Source of the DNA: Linanthus parryae
Taxonomy: Eukaryota > Streptophyta > Magnoliopsida > Ericales > Polemoniaceae
DNA length: 64,000 bases
NCBI GenBank assembly: GCA_023055425.1
Contig: JALGPY010000010.1
Coordinates: 17,457,363 to 17,521,362 of the forward strand
Reading direction: 5' to 3'
Below, piece by piece: positions 12,537 through 23,790 of this stretch; the first letter of the stretch is position 1; each line of letters opens with the position of its first letter. The notes under the pieces are model-generated. The model did not search any database. It was given only the letters and a program-made list of their open reading frames with translations, and was not told the DNA's origin. Both the position numbers and the translations under genes were made by a program.

Positions 12537-13763
12537 TCATCTAGTATCATATACTTATGATGATGAGATAGACTCATTGTTTTCTATAACAAAATCCCTA
12601 AGGTGGAATTCATAATTATTTCCTTCCAGGTACCTTGGACATTCTTTCTTCCTCTACACGACCAATGGGACTTTAAGGCAACTTGGTTTTAGCAACAAGC
12701 TTGCTTTATACCTATGGGGTCGGCGCAAAACCTTTTTGTCCTCACCCATGTTGCTAACATATTTTTCCTTAGCCCTCATTAGTGTCTTGTTCAGCGGTTC
12801 TCAATCATTGAATAAACTGCCTTTGAAAAAAATTATAATTGCATCGAATGCAATTCTTGGTCCACATTGGGTGAATAACTGTTTATTCTTTATCTATCTC
12901 ATATATAACTCCCAAAATAATCTTCCAATTTTATTGAAATAGCTTAGTTGCGTTTTACCTTTTGCTTCAGCAGTCACACACTACTGGCTAGTGTCATCCC
13001 GTCATATCTTAATGCATCAAGTCTCCCTGCTTTGGCACGCACGAGCTTGATTAATCTCGATCATGACGAGTGCTAAGCAAGAGAACGCAACGCGGAGCAA
13101 CACTCCAAACCTTTCATGTGTAGCTCGCTCTTTGAAAGAGCTTCTTTTAATGTATGATCATATCAAAGGCCTCCACGTTTCTCATCTTGCTTCCAAAGCT
13201 CAGAGTTTAGGAAAGCTAACATGAGACAAGTGACGTTCAAAGAACTATTCTTTGATGTTTCTTCCATTAGGATTTAGTGTGTTTTGGTAGTCGGTGGGAA
13301 GAGTACTATATGTCTACGTTGTACAACAATTTTCTTTTTATTTGAGAACAATTATCAATTTTATACCAGTTTAGAAAAATAGATTCCAGACATCTTGTCG
13401 TTCTCAAGAACATAGAGTCGCTTTTTGTTTGTTTAATGCCATGGGTACTCAACACAATAGAGTTATGCAAAGTCTTGTGACGTATAACTATACTCAACAA
13501 GGGCTTAATTGTCAAACATAGCTCCCACTATTTTTCGACGGATTAATAACCGTCATGATATTAATGCGGAAAATATCATTATATGTTCTAGTGGGCCAAG
13601 ATCCATATTTTACTTCCTTTTGAGCTTTCTTTGGCAAGTCACACAAAAGTTAGTTATTTAGGTAGGAACAATTCCAATTGCATCACATGCAATTCTTGGT
13701 TCAATTGGTCTAATAACTCCTTATTTATCTATCCTGTAGATAATCTCAATCGAGTTCCTCTAG
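12537..13763 (-). pseudogene. Copia gag / protease junction remnant
   Basis: On the minus strand this segment ends with a broken frame that aligns with the gag-protease linker of copia elements (a GIxxIExNLS-like stretch near 12600-12560) and stops just short of the protease catalytic Asp region, where the CACTA element inserted. Upstream gag sequence is unrecognisable. A segment around 12830-13090 is repeated at 13670-13763 plus 25403-25570, so part of gag was duplicated before the three-LTR element arrived. Confidence 0.55.
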
Positions 13764-13768
13764 GTTTT

Positions 13769-15380
13769 TGACACGATTCAACCGCAAGTGTACGGGTGTC
13801 GCGTGTAGTAATATCCAGAAATCCGGGTTTGTCGAACCCAAGGGACTTGTCGTGAATTAACTAGGATGATTAACTTCGTGTGGGCAAACAATTGGATTGT
13901 TTTAATAAACTAATAATTTAAATAACAAAATAATTATTAAAAGTGAGATTAATACGAGAGACAAGTATCAGGATTTTTCTAGGATCACTAGGTGAACACC
14001 GTTAACGAATTACGTTTTGAAACACAGATAATGTTTTAATTTGCCAAACGAGCAATAAGGCTAACCGAGTTACCAAGCTAGCTTTCTATGCCTAGTTCAA
14101 ATTACAACCGAGTTACCAAGTTCTAATTATCCCTAAAACATATAATGACGATCATCTAATTCTACTCAACGTTCATAGTCGGTGGTTGATTTCTCTAACC
14201 TGTGACTACGTGCTTAATTCAATTATCCGGACAATTCGTTGCTTTCACTAACGTATTACCTATAATCTTCCTACTGCAACGTCTCACAATAGCAAGATAG
14301 ATTAAGAGTATGAATTAAACATAGCAAACAAGAACATCATCAATTAAGTTTAAGCAATACGTGAATCAAATTCATAATTCGCCAAAACGGCTTCAAACCC
14401 TAGCTACCATAGATAAATCCCAATAATAAACTTAGCTACTGCGATACATGATCAACACGACGAAGTTTATATTGATCACGATAAAAAACAATGAAAAATA
14501 TAGAGAAGAGAGATCAAACGATGGAATCCTCGCTCTCACGACGAACTCCAAGCTCCAAGCCTTCCTCCAACTTGTTCTTCCTTGTCTCCAGCAGCCCTCT
14601 CTGCCTTTAGGTCCTAAAAATCGTCATGTATAGGGCTGGGCACGATTTTTAATGAAACTTGGCCGAATTTGCAATTCAGCCCCTCTAGTTTGCAATTCTC
14701 GGACAGATTTCATAAGCTGATCTTGCGCGGGCCTTTTCTCCCTCATCCGGACTCCGTTTTGAGCCTATCTTATATCGTTGGAAAGCCCTGGATGTCTACT
14801 TTCTAATGGAATAGGCCTTGATCCAAAATAGTATACTTAACTCCAGATACATCCAGAGGAGTGCACACTGGTCCAGTGAAACTTTACCAGCTTTTCTTCG
14901 TTTTTGTGTCAACTTCACCGGACCATATCTTTCTCGTCCGAACTTTGATTGAGCTCCGTGACCTACCGTTGGAAAGATATTTGAGTCTACTTTCATTTGG
15001 AACAGGTCTCACTATAGCAGGTTTTGTAGAACTCAATATATCATCAAAATAGTGAAGGATGGTCACTTTTGCTCCTCTAACTTTGCTTCTCTTGTGTACT
15101 CTTTGACTTCCGAAGCTCGTTTCTTCTCTCCAATTGCTCTCCTCATGCAATGTTCCTTTAAATCACAACACGAACACTACCGCGAAGATCAAATGTGACA
15201 AAATCATACAAATCATAAGTAAAACTATTCAAGAAACGCCCGGATTGTACGTTTAAGCTCTAAAACATCGTAAAACTCATTTTCTTCTCAAATAAGCCCG
15301 AAATTCGTCACTTTGCACCGAAACGCACACAAATAAAAATATAAAGTGTATATAGGATGACTCTTATTAAGGAGTTATCA
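13769..15380 (-). repeat. LTR 1 of the three-LTR element (3'-most on the element's strand)
   Basis: It starts TGACACGATTC and ends AGTTATCA on the plus strand. It carries A at 13817 where the other two LTRs carry G. Two diverged blocks around CGTTGGAAAG (about 14780 and 14965) suggest an old internal duplication of roughly 190 bp. Confidence 0.95.
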
Positions 15381-15396
15381 AATACCCCCACACTTG
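15381..15396 (-). other. Polypurine tract, unit 1
   Basis: Reads AGTGTGGGGGTATT on the minus strand, directly before the LTR start TGATAACTCC. Confidence 0.8.
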
Positions 15397-17300
15397 CCAT
15401 TTGCGCGTCCCGAGCAAAGTCTCATCTACTGCATTTATTTGTCTACTAGCCAACAAGACTCAAACGACTCTAAAATGACTCACGACTCTATAAGTGCAGC
15501 AAGATGATGCAAATGCAATTCTAGACTCAATCTTAAAACAATTATTTAAAACATCCAATTTCTCTTTTTTTTTTGGCAAGAATAGGCAATCTCCCTCTCA
15601 TCAGCTGAAAATCATCAAGCACTCACTAATCCTTTTTGAAATTCATATACACGTAGCAAGAATTTGAAATAAAAATTTGATTCAGTGCAAAAGCTCACTA
15701 AGGCGTCCCCTTTCCTCCACCAATTCAAACCAAGACACAAGTACGTCCTAAGCTTCATTGGGTCTAATTAAGCTCAAATTTCACTGTAACCTTTCTTCGC
15801 CGAATCATCTGAGGTTTTCAGACCCTCTTAGCCTTTATTGCGTTTGAATGCAAATTGTCCCAGTGAAGGGAGTCACAACTCCTGTGAAATAAGGCTTGAC
15901 TCTAGTTTTCCTCTCTAAGCTCTATTTGGATGGAATCCAAATTTTCCGTGTGACCGGAAGCACATTAGGTTGTTTCTCCTTGAAGCACAATTTTTTTTTT
16001 CTTTTTTCATATTTTCTCATTTTCTTTCCTCCTCTGTTTTTTTACAACCGTGCAGTAGAGCATAAAGAACATGGGCTTTTTCGGTTAACTCTTGTGACCA
16101 CCGTAAGGGATGGTGGTGTACGCCCCCCAACTTCACTTAGGCTGAGGCAACCGTACCACATGAAACCAACTCTACACGAAGGTCCACCCCAGATCAACAA
16201 GAGACCACAAGTTTCCACTTGAAAACAGAATATTCAGCTACAAGCAAAACTCAATCTAATTAGCACACTATAGGAAACTTAGGTATACTTTACATGTCAT
16301 TCTTTCACAACTTCCAAAAATTCCCGGGACATCCTTAGTGAAACTTCCACACAAAATATTTAAAGAATAAAAATTTCCCTACTACGGCACTTCCTACTCA
16401 AAAGGATTCATTCACTAAGCTCTCTTCAGTTTCAAGATCCTCAATTGCCTCTTTCTCAAATTTTAAATTTTTCAATTTTTATGAATTTTCTCTTTTCTCA
16501 TTTTTTTGTATTTTTTTTTCAATATCCTACCTCTATATGCAAGGGTTTGACACGAAAAAAATTTGACACAACACAACTCAACTTTTTGGTGGGTATACTC
16601 AATTATGTAAAAGTGCACACAGTATGTAAACTACTCTACACAATACGACAATATAAATAAAAACTCAACTTTTACCACAATACTGACTCACAATACGAAC
16701 TAAACACATCCTACATGTAACTGGCTATGCAAGACACTATGGCTAGCAAACAGATAAATCACCCCCACACTGAATGCTTCGTTGTCCTCAACGAATTTAG
16801 AGAGTATGCAAGAAGACTCAGCAATCAATGTGTAGGCCAGTAGATGAGATGGAGCATGACATACTTATATAAAAGAAACAAAAAATTTAGCAAGAGAAAA
16901 AGATACTCACAACCACCTCAAGGGTGGGGACGAAATCACGCCAAGCAGTCCCCAAGCACAGTAGTGGTGCCACCATGCTCCTATACAGTCAATGTGTACT
17001 CGCACACCGGGGTCGACTGCCCTCCTCTACTAAAATATGTGTCTTGGAGAATCCCCAACTCGCATGCACGAGTCCCTGTAAAGGTCATGTGTGACATGGC
17101 ACACCGGGGTAGATTCTACCATAACCTGCTCAAGTATGTCACTAGGAAACATCATTAGTCCCTCTCTCTCTCATCTCTAAAAAGACAAAATTGTATTAAA
17201 AACTCACTCCCTAACTTAAGCAAAAAATACGTTGGGTTGCCTCCCAACAAGCGTCGTGTAATTTAAGGTCGACGACCCAACCCCGTTACCTCAAAAGATG
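15397..17300 (-). other. Non-coding 3' internal region, unit 1
   Basis: About 1.9 kb lies between the gag-like ORF and the 3' LTR. It holds a second polypurine-like run on the minus strand at 16761-16771 and the GTTGGG/CCCAAC hairpin at 17231-17248. Plus-strand frames of about 100 codons show no family resemblance and are probably chance. Confidence 0.6.
17231..17248 (-). other. Conserved hairpin, unit 1
   Basis: On the minus strand GTTGGGAGGCAACCCAAC forms a 6-bp stem with loop AGGCAA. The same 18-mer follows the pol gene of the Athila element at 60667. Confidence 0.7.
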
Positions 17301-18263
17301 TTAAGGAGGTTTTTCTCTCCATTTTTTCTTCTTCCACCATCGCTTCTCTTTCTGTCTCTTCTCAAGCGAGCATGCACAAGATAATGGCACGAAGAAAGAA
17401 AAGTTTTTAGCCGCCACATGCCTCACTCTACCTTTCCTCGTCTTCTTCTTCTTCTTCTTCTTCTTCTTCTTCTTCCAGTTCTTCAAAACTCCAGTCGTTG
17501 AGGATTGGCTCTTTGAATCTAGTATCTCAAGTGGAACGACTACAACCATGCGTTCTTCCTTTCCTACTTCCTTTATTCGTTCTTGTCTTGGAATCACGGG
17601 TGGTAAATCATGGATTGCATAAAATTGGGGTCTTTTCTCTTCCTCGTGCGATTCGCCCAATTTTATGATATCCAAGAGATATGGACTAGGAAGAGGAACT
17701 TCTTGATACATGTCCTTGCAAACATCTCCATGCAGTAATTCCTTAGCTTCACGACTTTCTTCCTCAAAGAAAATATCTTCAGTGGGCCATAAGCTTGCGA
17801 TGTCCACACTCTCCCATTCGTGCCATGGATCCGGAGTTATGCGTGGCACAAGTTGTATAGGCTTCACAATATCATCCCAATCTGAGTCTGAATCTGAGTC
17901 TGAAGCAGCCCAAGAATCTATTACTTCATGATGAAAAGTATTATAGACATAGACCTCTGGGAGTTCTTCGTCTTCCTCTTCACACTCCTCAACTAAGTCA
18001 GGAATGATGCTACTTGGCCCATCGTCATTATCTGCATATGCCAATGCACTCGAAAGTTTTGCCAAGTGTTGTCCCTTCAGCTGGAGAGTTTCATCCATCC
18101 TATTAAGCCCTTCCTCCATTCTGTCCATACTAGCTATCAACTGCTTCAATACTTCTTTAATATTCTCATCTTCTTGATTGCAAGGAGGAGGGGTGTACAT
18201 ATCTCCATAGGAGTAGTACGGTTGGTAGACTGGAGAATGTCCATAGTAATTCTGCCCCCACAT
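17301..18263 (-). CDS. Gag-like protein of the non-autonomous element, copy 1
   Basis: The frame has 320 residues from the first ATG at 18263; a longer frame upstream lacks an ATG. The N-terminus is rich in Tyr, Gln and Pro. A heptad-like segment follows (residues about 35-75, with leucines and DRMEEGLNRMDETL), then a strongly acidic centre with an SDSDSDSDWDD run. A lysine run near residue 265 is encoded by a GAA/AAG microsatellite, and the tail is basic. No CCHC knuckle or enzymatic motif is visible. Position between primer site and 3' region suggests the gag slot, but homology to a known gag is not evident. It is the only sizeable frame in the element. The second copy is at 22309-23277. 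Confidence 0.6.
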   Translation of the reverse strand: MWGQNYYGHSPVYQPYYSYGDMYTPPPCNQEDENIKEVLKQLIASMDRMEEGLNRMDETLQLKGQHLAKLSSALAYADNDDGPSSIIPDLVEECEEEDEELPEVYVYNTFHHEVIDSWAASDSDSDSDWDDIVKPIQLVPRITPDPWHEWESVDIASLWPTEDIFFEEESREAKELLHGDVCKDMYQEVPLPSPYLLDIIKLGESHEEEKRPQFYAIHDLPPVIPRQERIKEVGKEERMVVVVPLEILDSKSQSSTTGVLKNWKKKKKKKKKKKTRKGRVRHVAAKNFSFFVPLSCACSLEKRQKEKRWWKKKKWREKPP

Positions 18264-18752
18264 GATCACCAAGATACCTGCACAATTATTCACTAGGAAA
18301 CAGGTGAAATCAACAAATAAATAAACCTAAGTTACCTGGAACGCGGATCGTTCCGATTCGTGGAACGGGAACGGGATCGCGGAACGCCATACCCTATGGA
18401 ATTCGGTACGCCAGGGGTAGGCTTCTTTGGATACCTTTATAGCTGTTTTACCATTTATCGCAAATCATAAAGTGTAAAACTACGCAATATATAAAATATT
18501 TAAAAGTCAATACCCTAAAAATGGATGTAACTTAGCAAAATTCCCCCTCTTACATAGATGCTTTAGGTGAAATTAGTGAAAAAAATAGGGATCGCCAAAT
18601 TAAGCGATCTGGATCGCTGGTGTTCCACGTTTCGGAACGGGTGATCCAATTCGCAATTCGTGGGGGTACGAGTGAATTGTGGTAACACTGAAATAAACAA
18701 AAGAAAAAATAAAATTCCCTAAAGTTAATAATTCTAACTAATTCAACCGAAG

Positions 18753-18770
18753 TCCCCGGCAACGGCGCCA
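18753..18770 (-). other. Primer binding site (tRNA-Asp), unit 1
   Basis: The plus strand reads TCCCCGGCAACGGCGCCA, the 3' end of plant tRNA-Asp; the minus strand is therefore the primer site TGGCGCCGTTGCCGGGGA. It lies six bases from LTR 2, as expected for an element on the minus strand. Confidence 0.88.
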
Positions 18771-18776
18771 AAAACT

Positions 18777-20388
18777 TGACACGATTCAACCGCAAGTGTA
18801 CGGGTGTCGCGTGTAGTAATATCCGGAAATCCGGGTTTGTCGAACCCAAGGGACTTGTCGTGAATTAACTAGGATGATTAACTTCGTGTGGGCAAACAAT
18901 TGGATTGTTTTAATAAACTAATAATTTAAATAACAAAATAATTATTAAAAGTGAGATTAATACGAGAGACAAGTATCAGGATTTTTCTAGGATCACTAGG
19001 TGAACACCGTTAACGAATTACGTTTTGAAACACAGATAATGTTTTAATTTGCCAAACGAGCAATAAGGCTAACCGAGTTACCAAGCTAGCTTTCTATGCC
19101 TAGTTCAAATTACAACCGAGTTACCAAGTTCTAATTATCCCTAAAACATATAATGACGATCATCTAATTCTACTCAACGTTCATAGTCGGTGGTTGATTT
19201 CTCTAACCTGTGACTACGTGCTTAATTCAATTATCCGGACAATTCGTTGCTTTCACTAACGTATTACCTATAATCTTCCTACTGCAACGTCTCACAATAG
19301 CAAGATAGATTAAGAGTATGAATTAAACATAGCAAACAAGAACATCATCAATTAAGTTTAAGCAATACGTGAATCAAATTCATAATTCGCCAAAACGGCT
19401 TCAAACCCTAGCTACCATAGATAAATCCCAATAATAAACTTAGCTACTGCGATACATGATCAACACGACGAAGTTTATATTGATCACGATAAAAAACAAT
19501 GAAAAATATAGAGAAGAGAGATCAAACGATGGAATCCTCGCTCTCACGACGAACTCCAAGCTCCAAGCCTTCCTCCAACTTGTTCTTCCTTGTCTCCAGC
19601 AGCCCTCTCTGCCTTTAGGTCCTAAAAATCGTCATGTATAGGGCTGGGCACGATTTTTAATGAAACTTGGCCGAATTTGCAATTCAGCCCCTCTAGTTTG
19701 CAATTCTCGGACAGATTTCATAAGCTGATCTTGCGCGGGCCTTTTCTCCCTCATCCGGACTCCGTTTTGAGCCTATCTTATATCGTTGGAAAGCCCTGGA
19801 TGTCTACTTTCTAATGGAATAGGCCTTGATCCAAAATAGTATACTTAACTCCAGATACATCCAGAGGAGTGCACACTGGTCCAGTGAAACTTTACCAGCT
19901 TTTCTTCGTTTTTGTGTCAACTTCACCGGACCATATCTTTCTCGTCCGAACTTTGATTGAGCTCCGTGACCTACCGTTGGAAAGATATTTGAGTCTACTT
20001 TCATTTGGAACAGGTCTCACTATAGCAGGTTTTGTAGAACTCAATATATCATCAAAATAGTGAAGGATGGTCACTTTTGCTCCTCTAACTTTGCTTCTCT
20101 TGTGTACTCTTTGACTTCCGAAGCTCGTTTCTTCTCTCCAATTGCTCTCCTCATGCAATGTTCCTTTAAATCACAACACGAACACTACCGCGAAGATCAA
20201 ATGTGACAAAATCATACAAATCATAAGTAAAACTATTCAAGAAACGCCCGGATTGTACGTTTAAGCTCTAAAACATCGTAAAACTCATTTTCTTCTCAAA
20301 TAAGCCCGAAATTCGTCACTTTGCACCGAAACGCACACAAATAAAAATATAAAGTGTATATAGGATGACTCTTATTAAGGAGTTATCA
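18777..20388 (-). repeat. LTR 2 (central, shared LTR)
   Basis: This LTR serves both as 5' LTR of the left unit and as 3' LTR of the right unit. It appears identical to LTR 3 by eye. Confidence 0.95.
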
Positions 20389-20404
20389 AATACCCCCACA
20401 CTTG
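20389..20404 (-). other. Polypurine tract, unit 2
   Basis: Same purine run as at 15381, directly abutting LTR 2. Confidence 0.8.
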
Positions 20405-22308
20405 CCATTTGCGCGTCCCGAGCAAAGTCTCATCTACTGCATTTATTTGTCTACTAGCCAACAAGACTCAAACGACTCTAAAATGACTCACGACTCTATA
20501 AGTGCAGCAAGATGATGCAAATGCAATTCTAGACTCAATCTTAAAACAATTATTTAAAACATCCAATTTCTCTTTTTTTTTTGGCAAGAATAGGCAATCT
20601 CCCTCTCATCAGCTGAAAATCATCAAGCACTCACTAATCCTTTTTGAAATTCATATACACGTAGCAAGAATTTGAAATAAAAATTTGATTCAGTGCAAAA
20701 GCTCACTAAGGCGTCCCCTTTCCTCCACCAATTCAAACCAAGACACAAGTACGTCCTAAGCTTCATTGGGTCTAATTAAGCTCAAATTTCACTGTAACCT
20801 TTCTTCGCCGAATCATCTGAGGTTTTCAGACCCTCTTAGCCTTTATTGCGTTTGAATGCAAATTGTCCCAGTGAAGGGAGTCACAACTCCTGTGAAATAA
20901 GGCTTGACTCTAGTTTTCCTCTCTAAGCTCTATTTGGATGGAATCCAAATTTTCCGTGTGACCGGAAGCACATTAGGTTGTTTCTCCTTGAAGCACAATT
21001 TTTTTTTTCTTTTTTCATATTTTCTCATTTTCTTTCCTCCTCTGTTTTTTTACAACCGTGCAGTAGAGCATAAAGAACATGGGCTTTTTCGGTTAACTCT
21101 TGTGACCACCGTAAGGGATGGTGGTGTACGCCCCCCAACTTCACTTAGGCTGAGGCAACCGTACCACATGAAACCAACTCTACACGAAGGTCCACCCCAG
21201 ATCAACAAGAGACCACAAGTTTCCACTTGAAAACAGAATATTCAGCTACAAGCAAAACTCAATCTAATTAGCACACTATAGGAAACTTAGGTATACTTTA
21301 CATGTCATTCTTTCACAACTTCCAAAAATTCCCGGGACATCCTTAGTGAAACTTCCACACAAAATATTTAAAGAATAAAAATTTCCCTACTACGGCACTT
21401 CCTACTCAAAAGGATTCATTCACTAAGCTCTCTTCAGTTTCAAGATCCTCAATTGCCTCTTTCTCAAATTTTAAATTTTTCAATTTTTATGAATTTTCTC
21501 TTTTCTCATTTTTTTGTATTTTTTTTTCAATATCCTACCTCTATATGCAAGGGTTTGACACGAAAAAAATTTGACACAACACAACTCAACTTTTTGGTGG
21601 GTATACTCAATTATGTAAAAGTGCACACAGTATGTAAACTACTCTACACAATACGACAATATAAATAAAAACTCAACTTTTACCACAATACTGACTCACA
21701 ATACGAACTAAACACATCCTACATGTAACTGGCTATGCAAGACACTATGGCTAGCAAACAGATAAATCACCCCCACACTGAATGCTTCGTTGTCCTCAAT
21801 GAATTTAGAGAGTATGCAAGAAGACTCAGCAATCAATTTGTAGGCCAGTAGATGAGATGGAGCATGACATACTTATATAAAAGAAACACAAAATTTAGCA
21901 AGAGAAAAAGATACTCACAACCACCTCAAGGGTGGGGACGAAATCACGCCAAGCAGTCCCCAAGCACAGTAGTGGTGCCACCATGCTCCTATACAGTCAA
22001 TGTGTACTCGCACACCGGGGTCGACTGCCCTCCTCTACTAAAATATGTGTCTTGGAGAATCCCCAACTCGCATGCACGAGTCCCTGTAAAGGTCATGTGT
22101 GACATGGCACACCGGGGTAGATTCTACCATAACCTGCTCAAGTATGTCACTAGGAAACATCATTAGTCCCTCTCTCTCTCATCTCTAAAAAGACAAAATT
22201 GTATTAAAAACTCACTCCCTAACTTAAGCAAAAAATACGTTGGGTTGCCTCCCAACAAGCGTCGTGTAATTTAAGGTCGACGACCCAACCCCGTTACCTC
22301 AAAAGATG
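20405..22308 (-). other. Non-coding 3' internal region, unit 2
   Basis: Duplicate of 15397-17300 with a handful of substitutions, for example near 21800, 21838 and 21890. The hairpin is at 22239-22256. Confidence 0.6.
22239..22256 (-). other. Conserved hairpin, unit 2
   Basis: Identical to the hairpin at 17231-17248: stem GTTGGG/CCCAAC, loop AGGCAA on the minus strand. Confidence 0.7.
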
Positions 22309-23277
22309 TTAAGGAGGTTTTTCTCTCCATTTTTTCTTCTTCCACCATCGCTTCTCTTTCTGTCTCTTCTCAAGCGAGCATGCACAAGATAATGGCACGA
22401 AGAAAGAAAAGTTTTTAGCCGCCACATGCCTCACTCTACCTTTCCTCGTCGTCTTCTTCTTCTTCTTCTTCTTCTTCTTCTTCTTCTTCCAGTTCTTCAA
22501 AACTCCAGTCGTTGAGGATTGGCTCTTTGAATCTAGTATCTCAAGTGGAACGACTACAACCATGCGTTCTTCCTTTCCTACTTCCTTTATTCGTTCTTGT
22601 CTTGGAATCACGGGTGGTAAATCATGGATTGCATAAAATTGGGGTCTTTTCTCTTCCTCGTGCGATTCGCCCAATTTTATGATATCCAAGAGATATGGAC
22701 TAGGAAGAGGAACTTCTTGATACATGTCCTTGCAAACATCTCCATGCAGTAATTCCTTAGCTTCACGACTTTCTTCCTCAAAGAAAATATCTTCAGTGGG
22801 CCATAAGCTTGCGATGTCCACACTCTCCCATTCGTGCCATGGATCCGGAGTTATGCGTGGCACAAGTTGTATAGGCTTCACAATATCATCCCAATCTGAG
22901 TCTGAATCTGAGTCTGAAGCAGCCCAAGAATCTATTACTTCATGATGAAAAGTATTATAGACATAGACCTCTGGGAGTTCTTCGTCTTCCTCTTCACACT
23001 CCTCAACTAAGTCAGGAATGATGCTACTTGGCCCATCGTCATTATCTGCATATGCCAATGCACTCGAAAGTTTTGCCAAGTGTTGTCCCTTCAGCTGGAG
23101 AGTTTCATCCATCCTATTAAGCCCTTCCTCCATTCTGTCCATACTAGCTATCAACTGCTTCAATACTTCTTTAATATTCTCATCTTCTTGATTGCAAGGA
23201 GGAGGGGTGTACATATCTCCATAGGAGTAGTACGGTTGGTAGACTGGAGAATGTCCATAGTAATTCTGCCCCCACAT
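22309..23277 (-). CDS. Gag-like protein of the non-autonomous element, copy 2
   Basis: This 322-residue copy is essentially identical to the one at 17301-18263. It differs only by a longer lysine run with an extra Thr, produced by a six-base expansion of the TTC/GAA microsatellite. The start ATG is at 23277. Organisation is the same: Tyr/Pro-rich N-terminus, heptad segment, acidic Ser-Asp repeat, lysine run, basic tail. Preservation of both frames shows recent duplication rather than necessarily selection. Function is inferred only from position. Confidence 0.6.
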   Translation of the reverse strand: MWGQNYYGHSPVYQPYYSYGDMYTPPPCNQEDENIKEVLKQLIASMDRMEEGLNRMDETLQLKGQHLAKLSSALAYADNDDGPSSIIPDLVEECEEEDEELPEVYVYNTFHHEVIDSWAASDSDSDSDWDDIVKPIQLVPRITPDPWHEWESVDIASLWPTEDIFFEEESREAKELLHGDVCKDMYQEVPLPSPYLLDIIKLGESHEEEKRPQFYAIHDLPPVIPRQERIKEVGKEERMVVVVPLEILDSKSQSSTTGVLKNWKKKKKKKKKKKKTTRKGRVRHVAAKNFSFFVPLSCACSLEKRQKEKRWWKKKKWREKPP

Positions 23278-23766
23278 GATCACCAAGATACCTGCACAAT
23301 TATTCACTAGGAAACAGGTGAAATCAACAAATAAATAAACCTAAGTTACCTGGAACGCGGATCGTTCCGATTCGTGGAACGGGAACGGGATCGCGGAACG
23401 CCATACCCTATGGAATTCGGTACGCCAGGGGTAGGCTTCTTTGGATACCTTTATAGCTGTTTTACCATTTATCGCAAATCATAAAGTGTAAAACTACGCA
23501 ATATATAAAATATTTAAAAGTCAATACCCTAAAAATGGATGTAACTTAGCAAAATTCCCCCTCTTACATAGATGCTTTAGGTGAAATTAGTGAAAAAAAT
23601 AGGGATCGCCAAATTAAGCGATCTGGATCGCTGGTGTTCCACGTTTCGGAACGGGTGATCCAATTCGCAATTCGTGGGGGTACGAGTGAATTGTGGTAAC
23701 ACTGAAATAAACAAAAGAAAAAATAAAATTCCCTAAAGTTAATAATTCTAACTAATTCAACCGAAG

Positions 23767-23784
23767 TCCCCGGCAACGGCGCCA
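23767..23784 (-). other. Primer binding site (tRNA-Asp), unit 2
   Basis: Identical to the site at 18753-18770, six bases from LTR 3. Confidence 0.88.
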
Positions 23785-23790
23785 AAAACT

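Noticed and set aside
15896..17158. Plus-strand ORFs of 104-108 codons in the three-LTR element
   Set aside because: Non-coding 3' region of an element on the other strand; identical in the duplicate only because the whole unit is duplicated.
18753..18770. tRNA-Asp gene
   Set aside because: Only the 3' 18 bases match, adjacent to an LTR and in the primer-site orientation; no cloverleaf upstream.
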